DNA of 64,000 bases from Salipiger thiooxidans (GCF_900102075.1 NZ_FNAV01000014.1:62001-126000), one strand, 5' to 3'; counted from the stretch's first letter, positions 7,796-17,515 are shown. Numbers and translations: made by a program. Notes: generated by a model not told the origin, from the letters alone.

Positions 7796-8358
7796 GGTGT
7801 CCTCTCCCTTGGCTTCGGTCGGCACAGGCCCCCAGAGAGGGCGGGACGGCCGTCCATCGGTGTCATCCAGTTGTTCGGATCCCCGCCCGAGTGCGCGGCG
7901 GGTGCCTCTTCTTAGCACAGTCCGGTAGCGCAACCAAGCGGCATGACCGGGCGTTGCCCGGGACGTTGCGACACAGGGTCGTACATCGCCAGATCGCCGG
8001 ACGGGCAGATGCTCAGGAAGTGAGCAAAAGATGAGCGCCGGATATGCCAATTGGTCGCATATGGCGGGTTTCACCACCCGCTGCCATTGCGCCGCCTTCT
8101 GACACCTATATCTCGGTAAGAGAGACGCCCGGTCGCCCCACACCTCCCCTGGAGGCGACCGGTTCCAGACTGGATGGGCCTTTACTCTTTCGCGCCATCC
8201 GTCTTCAGGGTCGGCCCGCCCTCCTCCTCCCGGCGGGTCGACCACGAATTCCCTTGCGCGTGCTACGTCACATGACAACGGGCTCCGTGTCCAGAAAATT
8301 CGACGCTGCGTTGCGGCGCAGTCGCAGTCACTCGCGTCAGCCGGCAATCACCCAGACG
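7796..8358. other. non-coding stretch with a 9-bp inverted repeat
   Basis: No convincing gene is seen in about 560 bases between two minus-strand genes. It includes the promoter of the 56-aa gene at its left end. A perfect inverted repeat, CCGGTCGCC (8129-8137) and GGCGACCGG (8154-8162), encloses a 16-nt loop containing CACCTCCCCTGG. It could be an RNA hairpin or a terminator without a U-run. Confidence 0.35.
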
Positions 8359-8395
8359 AAAAGACCCCCGACGCGGTACGCGCCGGGGGCCGGTC
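8359..8395 (-). terminator. Rho-independent terminator of the RTX gene
   Basis: The minus strand reads GACC-GG-CCCCCG, a loop of about 13 nt, then CGGGGGTC followed by TTTT (8362-8359). It lies 25 bp past the stop of the RTX gene. Confidence 0.7.
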
Positions 8396-8419
8396 TTGCG
8401 TTGCGATCGCCTCGCGGGA

Positions 8420-11400
8420 TCAGAAGAACGACAGGTCGTCCACCATGTCCTGCTTGTCGGTCACCCCGTCGAGCGCCACGATCCGGCCTCCGCCGAAATC
8501 GAAAATGGTGTCGCCGGAGCTGTCGTCGGCGAAGGTGTTCACCACCTGCTGCGCCGTCATGCCACCGCCCCAGAGCGTTGCGTCAAGTCGCAGCGTGTCG
8601 ATGTCGTCCTGGAAGTCGAGGATGGTATCCACCTCGGAGCTCAGCCCGAAGATGAAGGTGTCGGCCCCGGAACCGCCAGCGACGGTATCGTTGCCACCAT
8701 TGGCCCGGATGATGTCGTTGCCCGACCCGCCGAGGATGGTGTCGTCGCCATTGGCACCGGCCAGCACGTCATTGCCCGACCCACCCTCGATGCTGTCGAG
8801 CGTCGAGGTCGACGCGGGGTTGCCACCCGAGTAGCCGGTGATGGTGTCGTTGCCGCCACCGCCACGTAGCGTCTGGAAGTTGCCGCCACCGATGATGATG
8901 TCGTTGCCGCCACCGCCTTCGATGGTCACCGTGTTGATGCTATTGGCGTCGAGGACATCCCCGAAGGCGGAACCGACCAGCCGGTCGAAACCCTCGAGAA
9001 TGTCGCCGTCGGCGTGGCCGCCGGTGTTGGTGGCGGAGTTCATCAGCACCTGCACCCCGGCGTTGGAGTTGGCGTAGCTCACCGTATCCTTGCCGTTGTT
9101 CCCCACGAGGCTGTCTGCCCCGGCGTTGCCCGCGATCACGTCGTCGCCGAGCCCACCGATGATGGTATCGTCGCCAGCCGCGCCCGCGAGCACGTCGTCG
9201 CCGTTGCCGCCTTCGATCACGTCCGCTGTCGAGGTCGAGTTGAAGTTGGCACCGGCATAGGCGGTGATGGTGTCGTTGCCGCCGCCACCGCGCATGGTCT
9301 GGGTGTTGCCGCCACCGATGATGCGGTCATTGCCGCCGCCGGCTTCAATCGTGGTCAGGTTGCGGTTGTTGGCGTTGATCACGTCATTGAAGGACGAGCC
9401 CACGACGCGCTCGAAGCCGGTGATGAAGTCGCCCTGCGCATGGCCGCCGGTGTTGGCACCGGATTCCAGCAGCACGTTCACCGCGGCGTTCGAGTTGGCA
9501 TAGCTGAGTGTATCCCGGCCGTTGCCGCCTTCCATGCTGTCGGCACCTGCGTTGCCGGCGACCACGTCGTCGCCGAGACCGCCGATGATGGTGTCGTCGC
9601 CCGCCGCACCGGCCAGCACGTCTCTGCCCGAACCGCCGTCGAGAAAGTCCGCGACGCTGGTCGAATTGAAGTTCGCACCGGCATAGGCGGTGATCGTGTC
9701 GTTGCCACCCTGGCCACGCATGGTCTGGGTGTTGGCACCACCGATGATGCGGTCGTTGCCGCCACCGGCTTCGACCGTGGTCAGGTTGCGGCTGTTGGCG
9801 TCGATGGTGTCGGCGAAGGCCGAGCCCACGATGCGCTCGAAGCCGGTGATGAAGTCACCCTGCGCGTGACCGCCGGTGTTTGCGCCGGTCTCGAGCGTGA
9901 TGTTGATGCCGGCGTTGGAGGCGGAGTAAGACAGCGTGTCGCGGCCGTTGTTGCCGAACATGCTGTCCGCGCCCTGGGCGCCCGCGATCACGTCATCTCC
10001 GAGCCCGCCGATGATGGTGTCATTGCCGAGGCCGCCGTTGATCGTGTCCGCGCCTCCACGGCCGTTGATGCTGTCGTCCCCGCCGTTGCCAAGGAAGATG
10101 TTGTCAGCGCCGTCGCCGAAGAGGTTGTCATGCTCGTTCGAGCCGAAGACGTTCTCGACGCTCTGGATATCGAACGAGGCGCCATAGGCCGTACGTGTCG
10201 AAGTATAGAGATAGTCATAGGTCTCGGTGGCAAGATCGACGAGCATCCCGAGCGTGCCATAGGTCGTGCCCGAGAAGTCCGCGGTATCCCTTCCGGCGCC
10301 ACCGAAGAAGTTGAAGCTCCAGCCGATGCCGGTCTGGGCGACGGTGTCGTTGCCGCCACCGCCGGTGATCGTGTCGCCGTCCTCGTTGAGCCCGCCGAGG
10401 TGGTTCACGAGGTCGTTGCCGGCCCCGAGGATGAGCTCGTTGTTCTCAGTCACGGCGTCGGTCACGGTATCGTCACCCGCGGTGCCGATCGCGTTCTCGA
10501 AGCTGATCATCTGCTCCGTGTTGGCGTTGGTGTCGGTTACGAGCTCCGCGGTCAGGTCGATTTCGAGGCCGTTTTCACCCGAATTCGAGAAGTCGATCCA
10601 GTCATTACCGGAGCCACCGTCATGCAGGTCGGAGTTGATCGCCGACGAGACGCGCAGCGTGTCGTTGCCGGCATCGCCGAAGTAGTTGCGGATGGCACCG
10701 AGCTCGGTGATGTCGTCATTCCCGGCGCCGCCACGGACGTCACCAGCGCCGCTGTCGACGGTGAAGGTGTCGTTGCCGACCGTGCCCGCCCAGTAGTCGA
10801 ACTGAGAACCGGACAGCGGCATATCGCCCTCGCTCGCGGCATCGCGGACGTCGAGGATCTGGGTGTAGATCCGGCTGTTGAGCGTATAGGTCACCTGCAC
10901 CCGGCCATCCGCGAGTAGCGTCGCATCGGGCTGCGAGGCGTTCGCCTCGTCGGAGATGACGAAGTTGCTTCCGACCTGCGCACCGCTGGCGTTGAAACGC
11001 TGCGCGATGAGCTGGTCGAGCGTGTCCTCGTCGTAGATGACCATGAAGCCGCCATCGTCGAGCGCGACCACGACCGGCTCGTTGGCATCGTCGACCCCGC
11101 CGAGGTTGGACACCACGATGACGCCCGACGTGGCAGACCCGGACGCGTCGAAGACCTGTGCGAGAATGTCATCGTCGGTGTCGAAGTTGCGCCACGCCAC
11201 GACGAAGCCGCCACCCGCGAGCGCCGTCACCGACGGATCGTAGTCAAGCTCGGAGTCCCCGGCGGTGCCGGCGATCGAGGTGATGCTGAGCACGTTGGCA
11301 CCGGTGGGGCTGAGGATCCGGATGACGATGTCGGTATCGCCGGTGCCATTGTTGCGACCGGCCGCCACGACGTAGTTGCCGTTCGAGAGCACATCGATGT

Positions 11401-11965
11401 CGATGTAGGGATAGGTGGTGACCGAGCCGCCGCCGAGGATCAGGGTCGCGGCCCCGGTGAAGGACTCGGTGTCGGAGTTCCAGATCCGGGCGTAGACGTC
11501 GCTCTCGGTGGCGCTCTCCTGCTGCGACCAGATCACCATGGCCGAGGTGCTGCTCGACACGGCGATCTCGGGCACGAAGCCGTTGGGCACCCCGTTGCTG
11601 CCATCGAAGAACGCGTAGGCAAGGGCCTCCTGCACGCCTTCCGCATCGAACTGACGCACGCGAATGTCGTCGAAGCTGCCGGTGTCGACCTCGTGCGCGA
11701 TCAGGAAGCCACCGTCGGGCAATGCGGCGACGGCAGGGAAATCGTCAGCGTTGTCGGTCTCGCCGAGATAAAGCTCGGCCGAGACGACGTTGCCGAACGG
11801 ATCGAGGATGCGGCCCCATACGTCGTAGTCGCCGTCGTCAAAGGCAGTCCAGACGATGAGGACGTTGCCGTTGGACAGCTGGACGACGTGGGAGTCGGCG
11901 TCGGTGCCTGAGCTCGTGCTGGGAATGAGTGTCTCGGGGAGCCAGGCGACTGGGGTATTGGGCAT
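8420..11965 (-). CDS. large RTX-type calcium-binding repeat protein, probably secreted by type I system
   Basis: The 1,181-residue protein starts at 11965, where GGAGA lies about eight bases before ATG. Residues about 1-390 hold six or seven blocks of the form GGFVVAWRNFDTDDD...AQVFDASG, a beta-propeller-like region. From about 415 onward come many GGxGxD nonapeptides that bind calcium in RTX proteins. Three near-identical 142-residue units (about 645-1070) form the core. The C-terminus has SSEVDTILDFQDDIDTLRLD and a short hydrophobic tail typical of type I secretion substrates. No T1SS genes are in the window. An adhesin or surface-layer-like role is possible. Confidence 0.85.
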   Translation of the reverse strand: MPNTPVAWLPETLIPSTSSGTDADSHVVQLSNGNVLIVWTAFDDGDYDVWGRILDPFGNVVSAELYLGETDNADDFPAVAALPDGGFLIAHEVDTGSFDDIRVRQFDAEGVQEALAYAFFDGSNGVPNGFVPEIAVSSSTSAMVIWSQQESATESDVYARIWNSDTESFTGAATLILGGGSVTTYPYIDIDVLSNGNYVVAAGRNNGTGDTDIVIRILSPTGANVLSITSIAGTAGDSELDYDPSVTALAGGGFVVAWRNFDTDDDILAQVFDASGSATSGVIVVSNLGGVDDANEPVVVALDDGGFMVIYDEDTLDQLIAQRFNASGAQVGSNFVISDEANASQPDATLLADGRVQVTYTLNSRIYTQILDVRDAASEGDMPLSGSQFDYWAGTVGNDTFTVDSGAGDVRGGAGNDDITELGAIRNYFGDAGNDTLRVSSAINSDLHDGGSGNDWIDFSNSGENGLEIDLTAELVTDTNANTEQMISFENAIGTAGDDTVTDAVTENNELILGAGNDLVNHLGGLNEDGDTITGGGGNDTVAQTGIGWSFNFFGGAGRDTADFSGTTYGTLGMLVDLATETYDYLYTSTRTAYGASFDIQSVENVFGSNEHDNLFGDGADNIFLGNGGDDSINGRGGADTINGGLGNDTIIGGLGDDVIAGAQGADSMFGNNGRDTLSYSASNAGINITLETGANTGGHAQGDFITGFERIVGSAFADTIDANSRNLTTVEAGGGNDRIIGGANTQTMRGQGGNDTITAYAGANFNSTSVADFLDGGSGRDVLAGAAGDDTIIGGLGDDVVAGNAGADSMEGGNGRDTLSYANSNAAVNVLLESGANTGGHAQGDFITGFERVVGSSFNDVINANNRNLTTIEAGGGNDRIIGGGNTQTMRGGGGNDTITAYAGANFNSTSTADVIEGGNGDDVLAGAAGDDTIIGGLGDDVIAGNAGADSLVGNNGKDTVSYANSNAGVQVLMNSATNTGGHADGDILEGFDRLVGSAFGDVLDANSINTVTIEGGGGNDIIIGGGNFQTLRGGGGNDTITGYSGGNPASTSTLDSIEGGSGNDVLAGANGDDTILGGSGNDIIRANGGNDTVAGGSGADTFIFGLSSEVDTILDFQDDIDTLRLDATLWGGGMTAQQVVNTFADDSSGDTIFDFGGGRIVALDGVTDKQDMVDDLSFF
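8753..10030 (-). repeat. three tandem 426-bp repeats inside the RTX gene
   Basis: The same coding block recurs with a period of exactly 426 bp. For example the segment encoding GGLGDDV is found near 9140, 9566 and 9992. Each unit encodes 142 residues containing GADS..GN.G.DT.SY, NTGGHAQGD and GGGNDRIIGG. The unit nearest the C-terminus has diverged most. Such repeats can expand or contract by recombination. Confidence 0.8.
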
Positions 11966-12583
11966 ATCAAAATCTCCATAAAAAATTGCGCGTGGCGCCA
12001 TGGGCGGTACGCACACCTGCAGTCACTGGGTAACAGGGAAGAGTCGACTTGCCGCCTAAAACGGGTGTGGTCGCCGGGGACTCAAAGGCGACGGGGGCTC
12101 TGTAATAGGCTAAAAAACTCTCCTACCGCTAATGTTGATCAGCCTAACACGCGCGTGATTGACCTGCATAGCCCTTCGAGCGTGTTGCTTTCCGTACTTG
12201 ACAGGCGTTTTTTCTCAACAAAGTCTCTGCGCTCGCGCGCCGGGAACGACCGCCACATGCGGGCCTCAAAGCCGCAGAAATTCCAGCGTAATTACATGAT
12301 AATATTCGGTTCGTCCGCGCATTCGCCTGACCGCCCTGGGATCGGGCCGAATCGCCGTCCGGTATTCACGCACCACCGCAGCCGCGAAGTTGACGCGACA
12401 CCGCCCGCGCGCGGCCATCGGCGATGGTTCGCGGAGGATTCGCCCGCCAAAAAATCTGACGCGAAAGAGCGTCTGCCGCGACTCTCCTCACATCCAAGTG
12501 AGCCGCCCCGGCGGGCCGCCGGGGTTGACCGCAGCGCCAATATCGTTACCTAGGCAATCATTAGCAGGGTAACGTATCACGCC
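11966..12583. promoter_or_regulatory. 618-bp divergent intergenic region with a MarR-type operator candidate
   Basis: This gap separates the RTX gene (minus) from the marR gene (plus) and must hold both promoters. CGTTACC (12544-12550) and GGTAACG (12568-12574) form a perfect 7-bp inverted repeat ten bases before the marR start, a typical place for MarR autoregulation. The remainder shows no gene. Confidence 0.45.
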
Positions 12584-13021
12584 ATGACCGATCCGGTTCA
12601 CAAAGACTTCCTGCCCGCGGTGTTCGGGCTCGTGCGGGGGATCCGCAAACGCTTCAACGCGCGCGCCGCAGCGATGGAGATGACCTACGCCCGAGCGCAG
12701 GCCCTGCTGCACATTTCCGCCTGCGAGGGGCTCAGTCAGGCCGAGCTTGCCGAACGGCTCGAGATCCGCACGCCGTCGATGAACCGCACGCTCGACCATC
12801 TCGAGGCGGCGGAGCTGATCGAGCGGCGCAGCGATCCCGACGACAAGCGCCTGCGCCGGCTGTTCCTCACCCCGCAAGCCCATGCCAAGGCCGAGCGCAT
12901 CGTGGGCTTCACCGAAGAACTGCGCCGCGAGGTCTACCACGACGTCACGCCCGAAGAGCTTGCGCAGGCGCTCGAGACGCTGCGCCGGATCCAGCAGAAC
13001 CTAGACCGGATGGAAGGCTGA
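12584..13021 (+). CDS. MarR family transcriptional regulator
   Basis: The 145-residue protein has the MarR fold: a dimerisation helix at the start, the DNA-binding winged helix QAELAERLEIRTPSMNRTLDHLEAAELIERR (about 52-82) with DPDDKRLRRLFLT as the wing, and a C-terminal helix. The stop overlaps the first base of the efflux gene. As in emrRAB-type operons it probably represses the pump and releases on binding of a phenolic or lipophilic compound. An inverted repeat lies ten bases upstream. Confidence 0.9.
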   Translation: MTDPVHKDFLPAVFGLVRGIRKRFNARAAAMEMTYARAQALLHISACEGLSQAELAERLEIRTPSMNRTLDHLEAAELIERRSDPDDKRLRRLFLTPQAHAKAERIVGFTEELRREVYHDVTPEELAQALETLRRIQQNLDRMEG

Positions 13022-14649
13022 TGTCCGAGAGCTCCGCCACCCCCGGGGCAGCCGCGACGCCGCCCCGCCCCGCCTTCGTGCCGAAACCGCCGCTGCTCGC
13101 GGCGGCCTACATGCTGGCGTCCACCTTCATCGCGCTGTCCCAGTCGCTCGGGCAGGGGTTCCTGTCGGCCAATCTGACTACCCTTGGCGGCGAGCTCGGC
13201 GCCACCCAGACCGAAACGATGTGGCTGATGGTGGTGTTCATGGCGCCGCGGGCGGTGCTGCCGCTGATGCTCATCAAGATCCGCATGCAGTTCGGCCTGC
13301 GCCGCTTTGCCGAGGTCTCGATCATCGTCTACGTGGCGGTGGCGCTGCTGAGCCTGCTGGCCACCGACCTGCGCTCGGCGCTGGTGGTCGAGCTGCTCTC
13401 GGGTATCGCCGCCGCGCCGCTCTCGACGCTGGCCTTCCTTTACATGCTCGAGCCCCTGCCCCCCGAGAAGAAACTGACCATCGGCCTGCCGCTGGCACTG
13501 ACCATGATCTCGCTCGGCACGCCGCTGGCAAGGGCGATCAACCCGCTGATCCTCACCGACGGCAGCTGGACCAACATCCTGATGCTGAAGCTCGGCATGT
13601 CGATGATCTGCCTGGTCCTGGTCTACCGCCTGCCGCTGGTGGCTGCCGAGACCATGAAGGTGATCAAGGGCATGGACCTCGTCAGCTTCGGGCTGATCGC
13701 CGCCTCGTTCGGCGGTTTCGTCGCCTGCTTCACCACCGGCGCGACCTACTGGTGGGTCGAGGTGCCGTGGCTCGGGCAGGCCATCGCCGCAAGTATCGCC
13801 GCCCTTGTCCTCGCGCTGGTGATAGAGCTGCACCGGCGCACGCCGCTCCTCGACGTGCGCTGGCTGACCTCGCCCGCAATGCTGCACCTGACCGCGGCGC
13901 TGCTGATCTTCCGCATCATCCTCTCCGAGCAGTCGTCTGGCGCGCCGGGGCTCTTCCAGACGCTGGGCTTCGCGCAGGAACAGGTCGCGCCCCTGTTCTG
14001 GGCAATTGCCGCCGCGACCCTTGGCGGCGGCATCGCCTGCGCGCTGGTGCTGCGGCCCGACCGGGTGCCCTTCATCCACGTGGGTGCGCTGCTGCTGATC
14101 GCCGCCGGCGCCGGCATGGACGCGCATTCCAACAGCGGCCTTGCGCCCCGCGACCTTATCCTGAGCCAGAGCCTCATCGGTTTCGCCTCGACGCTGTTCC
14201 TGCCCTCGGCCATGGCCACGGGGCTGCTGACCGCGCTCAGCAAGGGCCCGCAGTACCTGCTGAGCTTCATCATCGTGTTCCTGTCGAGCCAGATCCTTGG
14301 CGGCACCATCGGGGCCGGGCTGTTCCGCAGCATCGTCACGGCACGCACCGCCGCCCACGCGGAGTGGATTGCCGAAGAGCTGACCACCGGCGACCCGCTG
14401 GTCAGCGCCCGGATCTCAGGCCTCGCGCAGCAGCTCTCGGCGCAGCTGACCGATGCCGCCCAGCTCAAGGCGCAGGCCGCAGCGCAGCTTGCGGCCACCG
14501 TCCAGCGCGAGGCGACCGTCGCCGCCTACAACGACGTGTTCGCCGCCATCTCCTTTCTCGCCCTCGCAGCCCTCGCGGTGCTGACGGGCCATATTCTCCT
14601 GAACTTCCTGCGCGCCCGGATGGCTCCCCCCGTCCCCGCCGCGCATTGA
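13021..14649 (+). CDS. EmrB/QacA-type (DHA2) multidrug MFS permease
   Basis: The 542-residue protein is strongly hydrophobic with about 14 predicted membrane segments, in line with the DHA2 family of drug:proton antiporters. The early segment LTTLGGELGATQTETMWLMVVFMAP resembles the conserved EmrB region between TM1 and TM2. A long loop near 440-500 is helical and alanine-rich. The start overlaps the marR stop by 1 bp. With the downstream HlyD-like protein it would form a two-part pump that needs an outer-membrane channel, which is not in the window. Confidence 0.88.
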   Translation: MSESSATPGAAATPPRPAFVPKPPLLAAAYMLASTFIALSQSLGQGFLSANLTTLGGELGATQTETMWLMVVFMAPRAVLPLMLIKIRMQFGLRRFAEVSIIVYVAVALLSLLATDLRSALVVELLSGIAAAPLSTLAFLYMLEPLPPEKKLTIGLPLALTMISLGTPLARAINPLILTDGSWTNILMLKLGMSMICLVLVYRLPLVAAETMKVIKGMDLVSFGLIAASFGGFVACFTTGATYWWVEVPWLGQAIAASIAALVLALVIELHRRTPLLDVRWLTSPAMLHLTAALLIFRIILSEQSSGAPGLFQTLGFAQEQVAPLFWAIAAATLGGGIACALVLRPDRVPFIHVGALLLIAAGAGMDAHSNSGLAPRDLILSQSLIGFASTLFLPSAMATGLLTALSKGPQYLLSFIIVFLSSQILGGTIGAGLFRSIVTARTAAHAEWIAEELTTGDPLVSARISGLAQQLSAQLTDAAQLKAQAAAQLAATVQREATVAAYNDVFAAISFLALAALAVLTGHILLNFLRARMAPPVPAAH

Positions 14650-14659
14650 GGACCCTCCG

Positions 14660-15700
14660 ATGAACGTACTGAAACACCACGTCCCCACCTTTCTCATCGT
14701 CCTGCTCGGCGTGCTGGGCATCGGCCTCGTGCTCTGGGCCTGGCACCTGCCGCCCTTCGACGGCGCCGAGGTCCGCACCTCGAACGCCTACGTGCGTGGG
14801 CAGGTCACCACGCTGTCGGCGCAGGGCGCGGGCGAAGTGACCGAGGTTCCGGTCTCGGATTTTGCCACCGTCGCGAAGGGCGAGGTGCTGGTGCAGCTCG
14901 ACGACCGCAGCGCCCGACAGGCGCTGGCGCAGGCCGAGGCGCAGCTTGCGTCGGCACGCTCGGCGCTCGAGGCCAACACCCAGTCGATCCGCTCCGCCGA
15001 GGCGACGCTGCAATCGCGCGAGGCCTCCGCACGGGCCGCCAAGGCCGCGCTCGACACCACGCAGGCGTCCTGGACCCGGCTGCACAAGCTGCAGGAAAAG
15101 GGCGTCGTCTCGACCAGCGATGTCGAGGACGCCGACCTCGCGCTGCGTCAGGCCGAGGCTTCGCTGACCGAGGCCAGCAGCAACACCGACGTGGCGCGCG
15201 AGGCCGTGGCCTCGGCCAAGGTGCAGACCGACACGCTCAACGCGCAGATCTCGAGTGCCGAGGCCGCCGTCGCGCTGGCGCGCATCGACCTCGAGCACCG
15301 GGTGATCCGGGCGCCCTCGGACGGGCGACTGGGGCAGATCGGCGTGCGCGTCGGGCAATACGTGACCGCCGGCACCGCGCTGGTGTCGCTGGTGCCGCCG
15401 AAGGTCTGGGTCATCGCCAACGTCAAGGAGACCGAGTTTGCCGATCTCCGGCAGGGGCAGCGGGTCAGCTTCACCGTCGATGCCCTGCACGATCGCGCCT
15501 TCGCCGGGCATATCACGCAGTTCTCGCCCGCCACGGCGTCGGAATACAGCGTGCTCGGCAACTCGACCGCGACCGGCAACTTCACCAAGATCGCCCAGCG
15601 TCTGCCGGTGCGCATCGAGATCGACCCCGACCAGCCCGGCGGCGCCGAGCTTGCCCCCGGCATGTCGGTGGTACTGCACGCGCCCCGGCAGGAGTCCTGA
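14660..15700 (+). CDS. HlyD/EmrA-type membrane fusion protein
   Basis: The 346-residue protein has one N-terminal membrane anchor (about 10-28), a biotinyl-lipoyl-like part (GEVTEVPVSDFATVAKGEVLVQLDD), a long alanine-rich coiled coil (about 85-210), and a second lipoyl half with VIRAPSDGRLGQIGVRVGQYV. This order is typical of EmrA. It begins 10 bp after the MFS gene and completes the marR-emrB-emrA-like operon. Its job is to bridge the inner-membrane pump to the outer membrane. Confidence 0.9.
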   Translation: MNVLKHHVPTFLIVLLGVLGIGLVLWAWHLPPFDGAEVRTSNAYVRGQVTTLSAQGAGEVTEVPVSDFATVAKGEVLVQLDDRSARQALAQAEAQLASARSALEANTQSIRSAEATLQSREASARAAKAALDTTQASWTRLHKLQEKGVVSTSDVEDADLALRQAEASLTEASSNTDVAREAVASAKVQTDTLNAQISSAEAAVALARIDLEHRVIRAPSDGRLGQIGVRVGQYVTAGTALVSLVPPKVWVIANVKETEFADLRQGQRVSFTVDALHDRAFAGHITQFSPATASEYSVLGNSTATGNFTKIAQRLPVRIEIDPDQPGGAELAPGMSVVLHAPRQES

Positions 15701-15722
15701 CCGGCCGGCAAGGCAGCGCCGC

Positions 15723-16184
15723 TCAGTCGAGCGGCACGCCCACGTGGTCCTTCAGCGTCTTGAGCACGATCTCGGAGCGCACCTGCGCTACCTGCGGGTG
15801 CGGCAGCAGCTTGAGGTGGATGAAATCGGCGAAGGCCTGAAGGTCGGCCACCCGGATGTCGAGGATGTAATCCGCATCCCCCGACACCGAGAAGGCGGCG
15901 CAGATCTGCGGATGGGTCGCCACGAAGCGGGCGAAATCGCTCTCCATGTCGGCGCCGTGGCTGCGCAGGTTTACCCGCGTCACTGCCCGGAGGCCGAAGC
16001 CCAGCCGCGCCGCGTCGAGCCGGGCGCCGTAGCCGCGGATGATCCCCGCCTTCTCGAGCGCGACGCGGCGGCGTGAGATCTGGCTGGCCGACAGGTTCAC
16101 CACCTCGGCCAGCGCCGCGTTGGTGAGCGATGCGTCCTCCTGAAGTGCCGCGAGAATTGCATGGTCGAATTGATCTATGCGCAT
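15723..16184 (-). CDS. Lrp/AsnC family transcriptional regulator
   Basis: The 153-residue protein has an N-terminal helix-turn-helix (FDHAILAALQEDASLTNAALAEVVNLSASQISRRRVALEKAGIIRGY split over residues 5-50) and a C-terminal RAM ligand-binding fold with FSVSGDADYILDIRVAD. I prefer ATG 16184 over GTG 16193 because the GGGGGAGGGG tract sits at the right distance for ATG. It is divergent from hpd with 136 bp between them, so it likely controls tyrosine catabolism in response to an aromatic amino acid. Confidence 0.88.
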   Translation of the reverse strand: MRIDQFDHAILAALQEDASLTNAALAEVVNLSASQISRRRVALEKAGIIRGYGARLDAARLGFGLRAVTRVNLRSHGADMESDFARFVATHPQICAAFSVSGDADYILDIRVADLQAFADFIHLKLLPHPQVAQVRSEIVLKTLKDHVGVPLD

Positions 16185-16320
16185 TTCGTGCACCCCTCCC
16201 CCGTTTTCACCAGAGTCTCATGCATGAAGATGCGTCCGCAAGACACATTATGCGCGCACCCTGCATCGCGGCGCTGGCATGCTGGTGCCAGACACGCATT
16301 CCACGAGGAGGAGACGCGCA

Positions 16321-17433
16321 ATGGGACCCTTCCCGCACGACGCCCCGAAGGCCACGATCAGCGACCGCAACCCCGCCGGCACCGATGGTTTCGAATTCGT
16401 CGAGTTCGCCCACCCGGAGCCCGGGGTGCTGGACACCATCTTCCGGCAGATGGGCTTTGTGCCCGTGGCAAAACACCGAACCAAGGAGATCACGCTCTAC
16501 CGGCAGGGTGACATCACCTACGTCCTGAACGCCGAGCCCGACAGCCAAGCAGCGCAGTTCGTGCGCGATCACGGCCCCTGCGCCCCGGCCATGGCCTGGC
16601 GCGTGGTCGACGCGCAGCACGCGCTGAAGCGCGCGCTGGAGCTCGGCGCCACCGAATACACCGGCGCAGGCAAGTCGCTCGACGTGCCGGCGGTCGTGGG
16701 CATCGGCGGCTCGCTGCTCTATTTCGTCGACACCTACGGCGACAAGGGCAGCTGCTACGGCGACGAGTACGACTGGCTGGGCGAGACCGACCCGCGCCCC
16801 GAGGGCTTCGGCTTCTACTACCTGGACCACCTCACCCACAACGTGATCCGCGGCAACATGGACACGTGGTACCGGTTCTACGCCGAGACCTTCAACTTCC
16901 GCGAGATCAAGTATTTCGACATCAAGGGCAAGCAGACCGGGCTGGTGAGCCGGGCCCTGACCTCGCCCGACGGCAAGATCCGCATCCCGATCAACGAGAG
17001 CACCGACGAGCATTCTCAGATCGAGGAGTACCTGCGCGAGTACAAGGGCGAAGGCATCCAGCACATCGCCATCGCGACCGAGGACATCTACGGCAGCACC
17101 GACCGCATCGCCGACGCCGGGATGGAGTTCATGCCCGCCCCGCCCGCGACCTATTACGAGATGTCGCATCGCCGGGTGAAAGGCCACGAAGAGCCGCTCG
17201 ACCGGATGCAGGCGCGCGGCATCCTGATCGACGGCGAGGGTGTGGTGGATGGCGGCATGACCCGCATCCTGCTGCAAATCTTCTCGAAGACCGTGATCGG
17301 CCCGATCTTCTTCGAGTTCATCCAGCGCAAGGGCGATGACGGCTTCGGCGAGGGCAATTTCAAGGCGCTCTTCGAGTCGATCGAGGAAGACCAGATCCGC
17401 CGCGGCGTGCTGAAGAGCGAACCCGCCGAGTGA
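16321..17433 (+). CDS. hpd: 4-hydroxyphenylpyruvate dioxygenase
   Basis: The 370-residue non-haem iron enzyme turns 4-hydroxyphenylpyruvate into homogentisate in tyrosine and phenylalanine breakdown. The iron ligands of the family are visible: His in DHLTHNV (169-175), His in IQHIAI (248) and Glu in PIFFEFIQRKGD (332). The last motif and the helix at 340-360 cap the active site. GAGGAGGAG lies upstream of the ATG at 16321. It is divergent from an Lrp-type regulator and is followed by a Rieske-type protein. Homogentisate dioxygenase is not in the window. Confidence 0.95.
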   Translation: MGPFPHDAPKATISDRNPAGTDGFEFVEFAHPEPGVLDTIFRQMGFVPVAKHRTKEITLYRQGDITYVLNAEPDSQAAQFVRDHGPCAPAMAWRVVDAQHALKRALELGATEYTGAGKSLDVPAVVGIGGSLLYFVDTYGDKGSCYGDEYDWLGETDPRPEGFGFYYLDHLTHNVIRGNMDTWYRFYAETFNFREIKYFDIKGKQTGLVSRALTSPDGKIRIPINESTDEHSQIEEYLREYKGEGIQHIAIATEDIYGSTDRIADAGMEFMPAPPATYYEMSHRRVKGHEEPLDRMQARGILIDGEGVVDGGMTRILLQIFSKTVIGPIFFEFIQRKGDDGFGEGNFKALFESIEEDQIRRGVLKSEPAE

Positions 17434-17473
17434 TCTTGCCTGACACGGCCTGATGACCTGACAAGATGTCCTG

Positions 17474-17497
17474 CAAGGGGCGCCCGCGCGCCCCTTG
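17474..17497 (+). terminator. stem-loop after hpd
   Basis: CAAGGGGCGC, four bases, GCGCCCCTTG: a perfect 10-bp stem between hpd and the Rieske gene. There is no U-run after it, so it may weaken read-through or stabilise the hpd message rather than end it. It lies only about 10 bp before the ribosome binding site of the next gene. Confidence 0.5.
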
Positions 17498-17515
17498 CCC
17501 TTGCCGGAGTGCCCG

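Noticed and set aside
9014-10918. 634-codon open frame opposite the RTX gene
   Set aside because: It is the antisense shadow of GGxGxD repeats; the composition is an artefact of high GC and there is no RBS or family motif.
12065-12553. 162-codon frame upstream of marR
   Set aside because: No codon bias, RBS or domain; treated as intergenic.
13221-14663. 480-codon frame overlapping the MFS gene in another frame
   Set aside because: The EmrB-like frame has clear membrane segments and start coupling; the other is rich in R, A, P and H without motifs.
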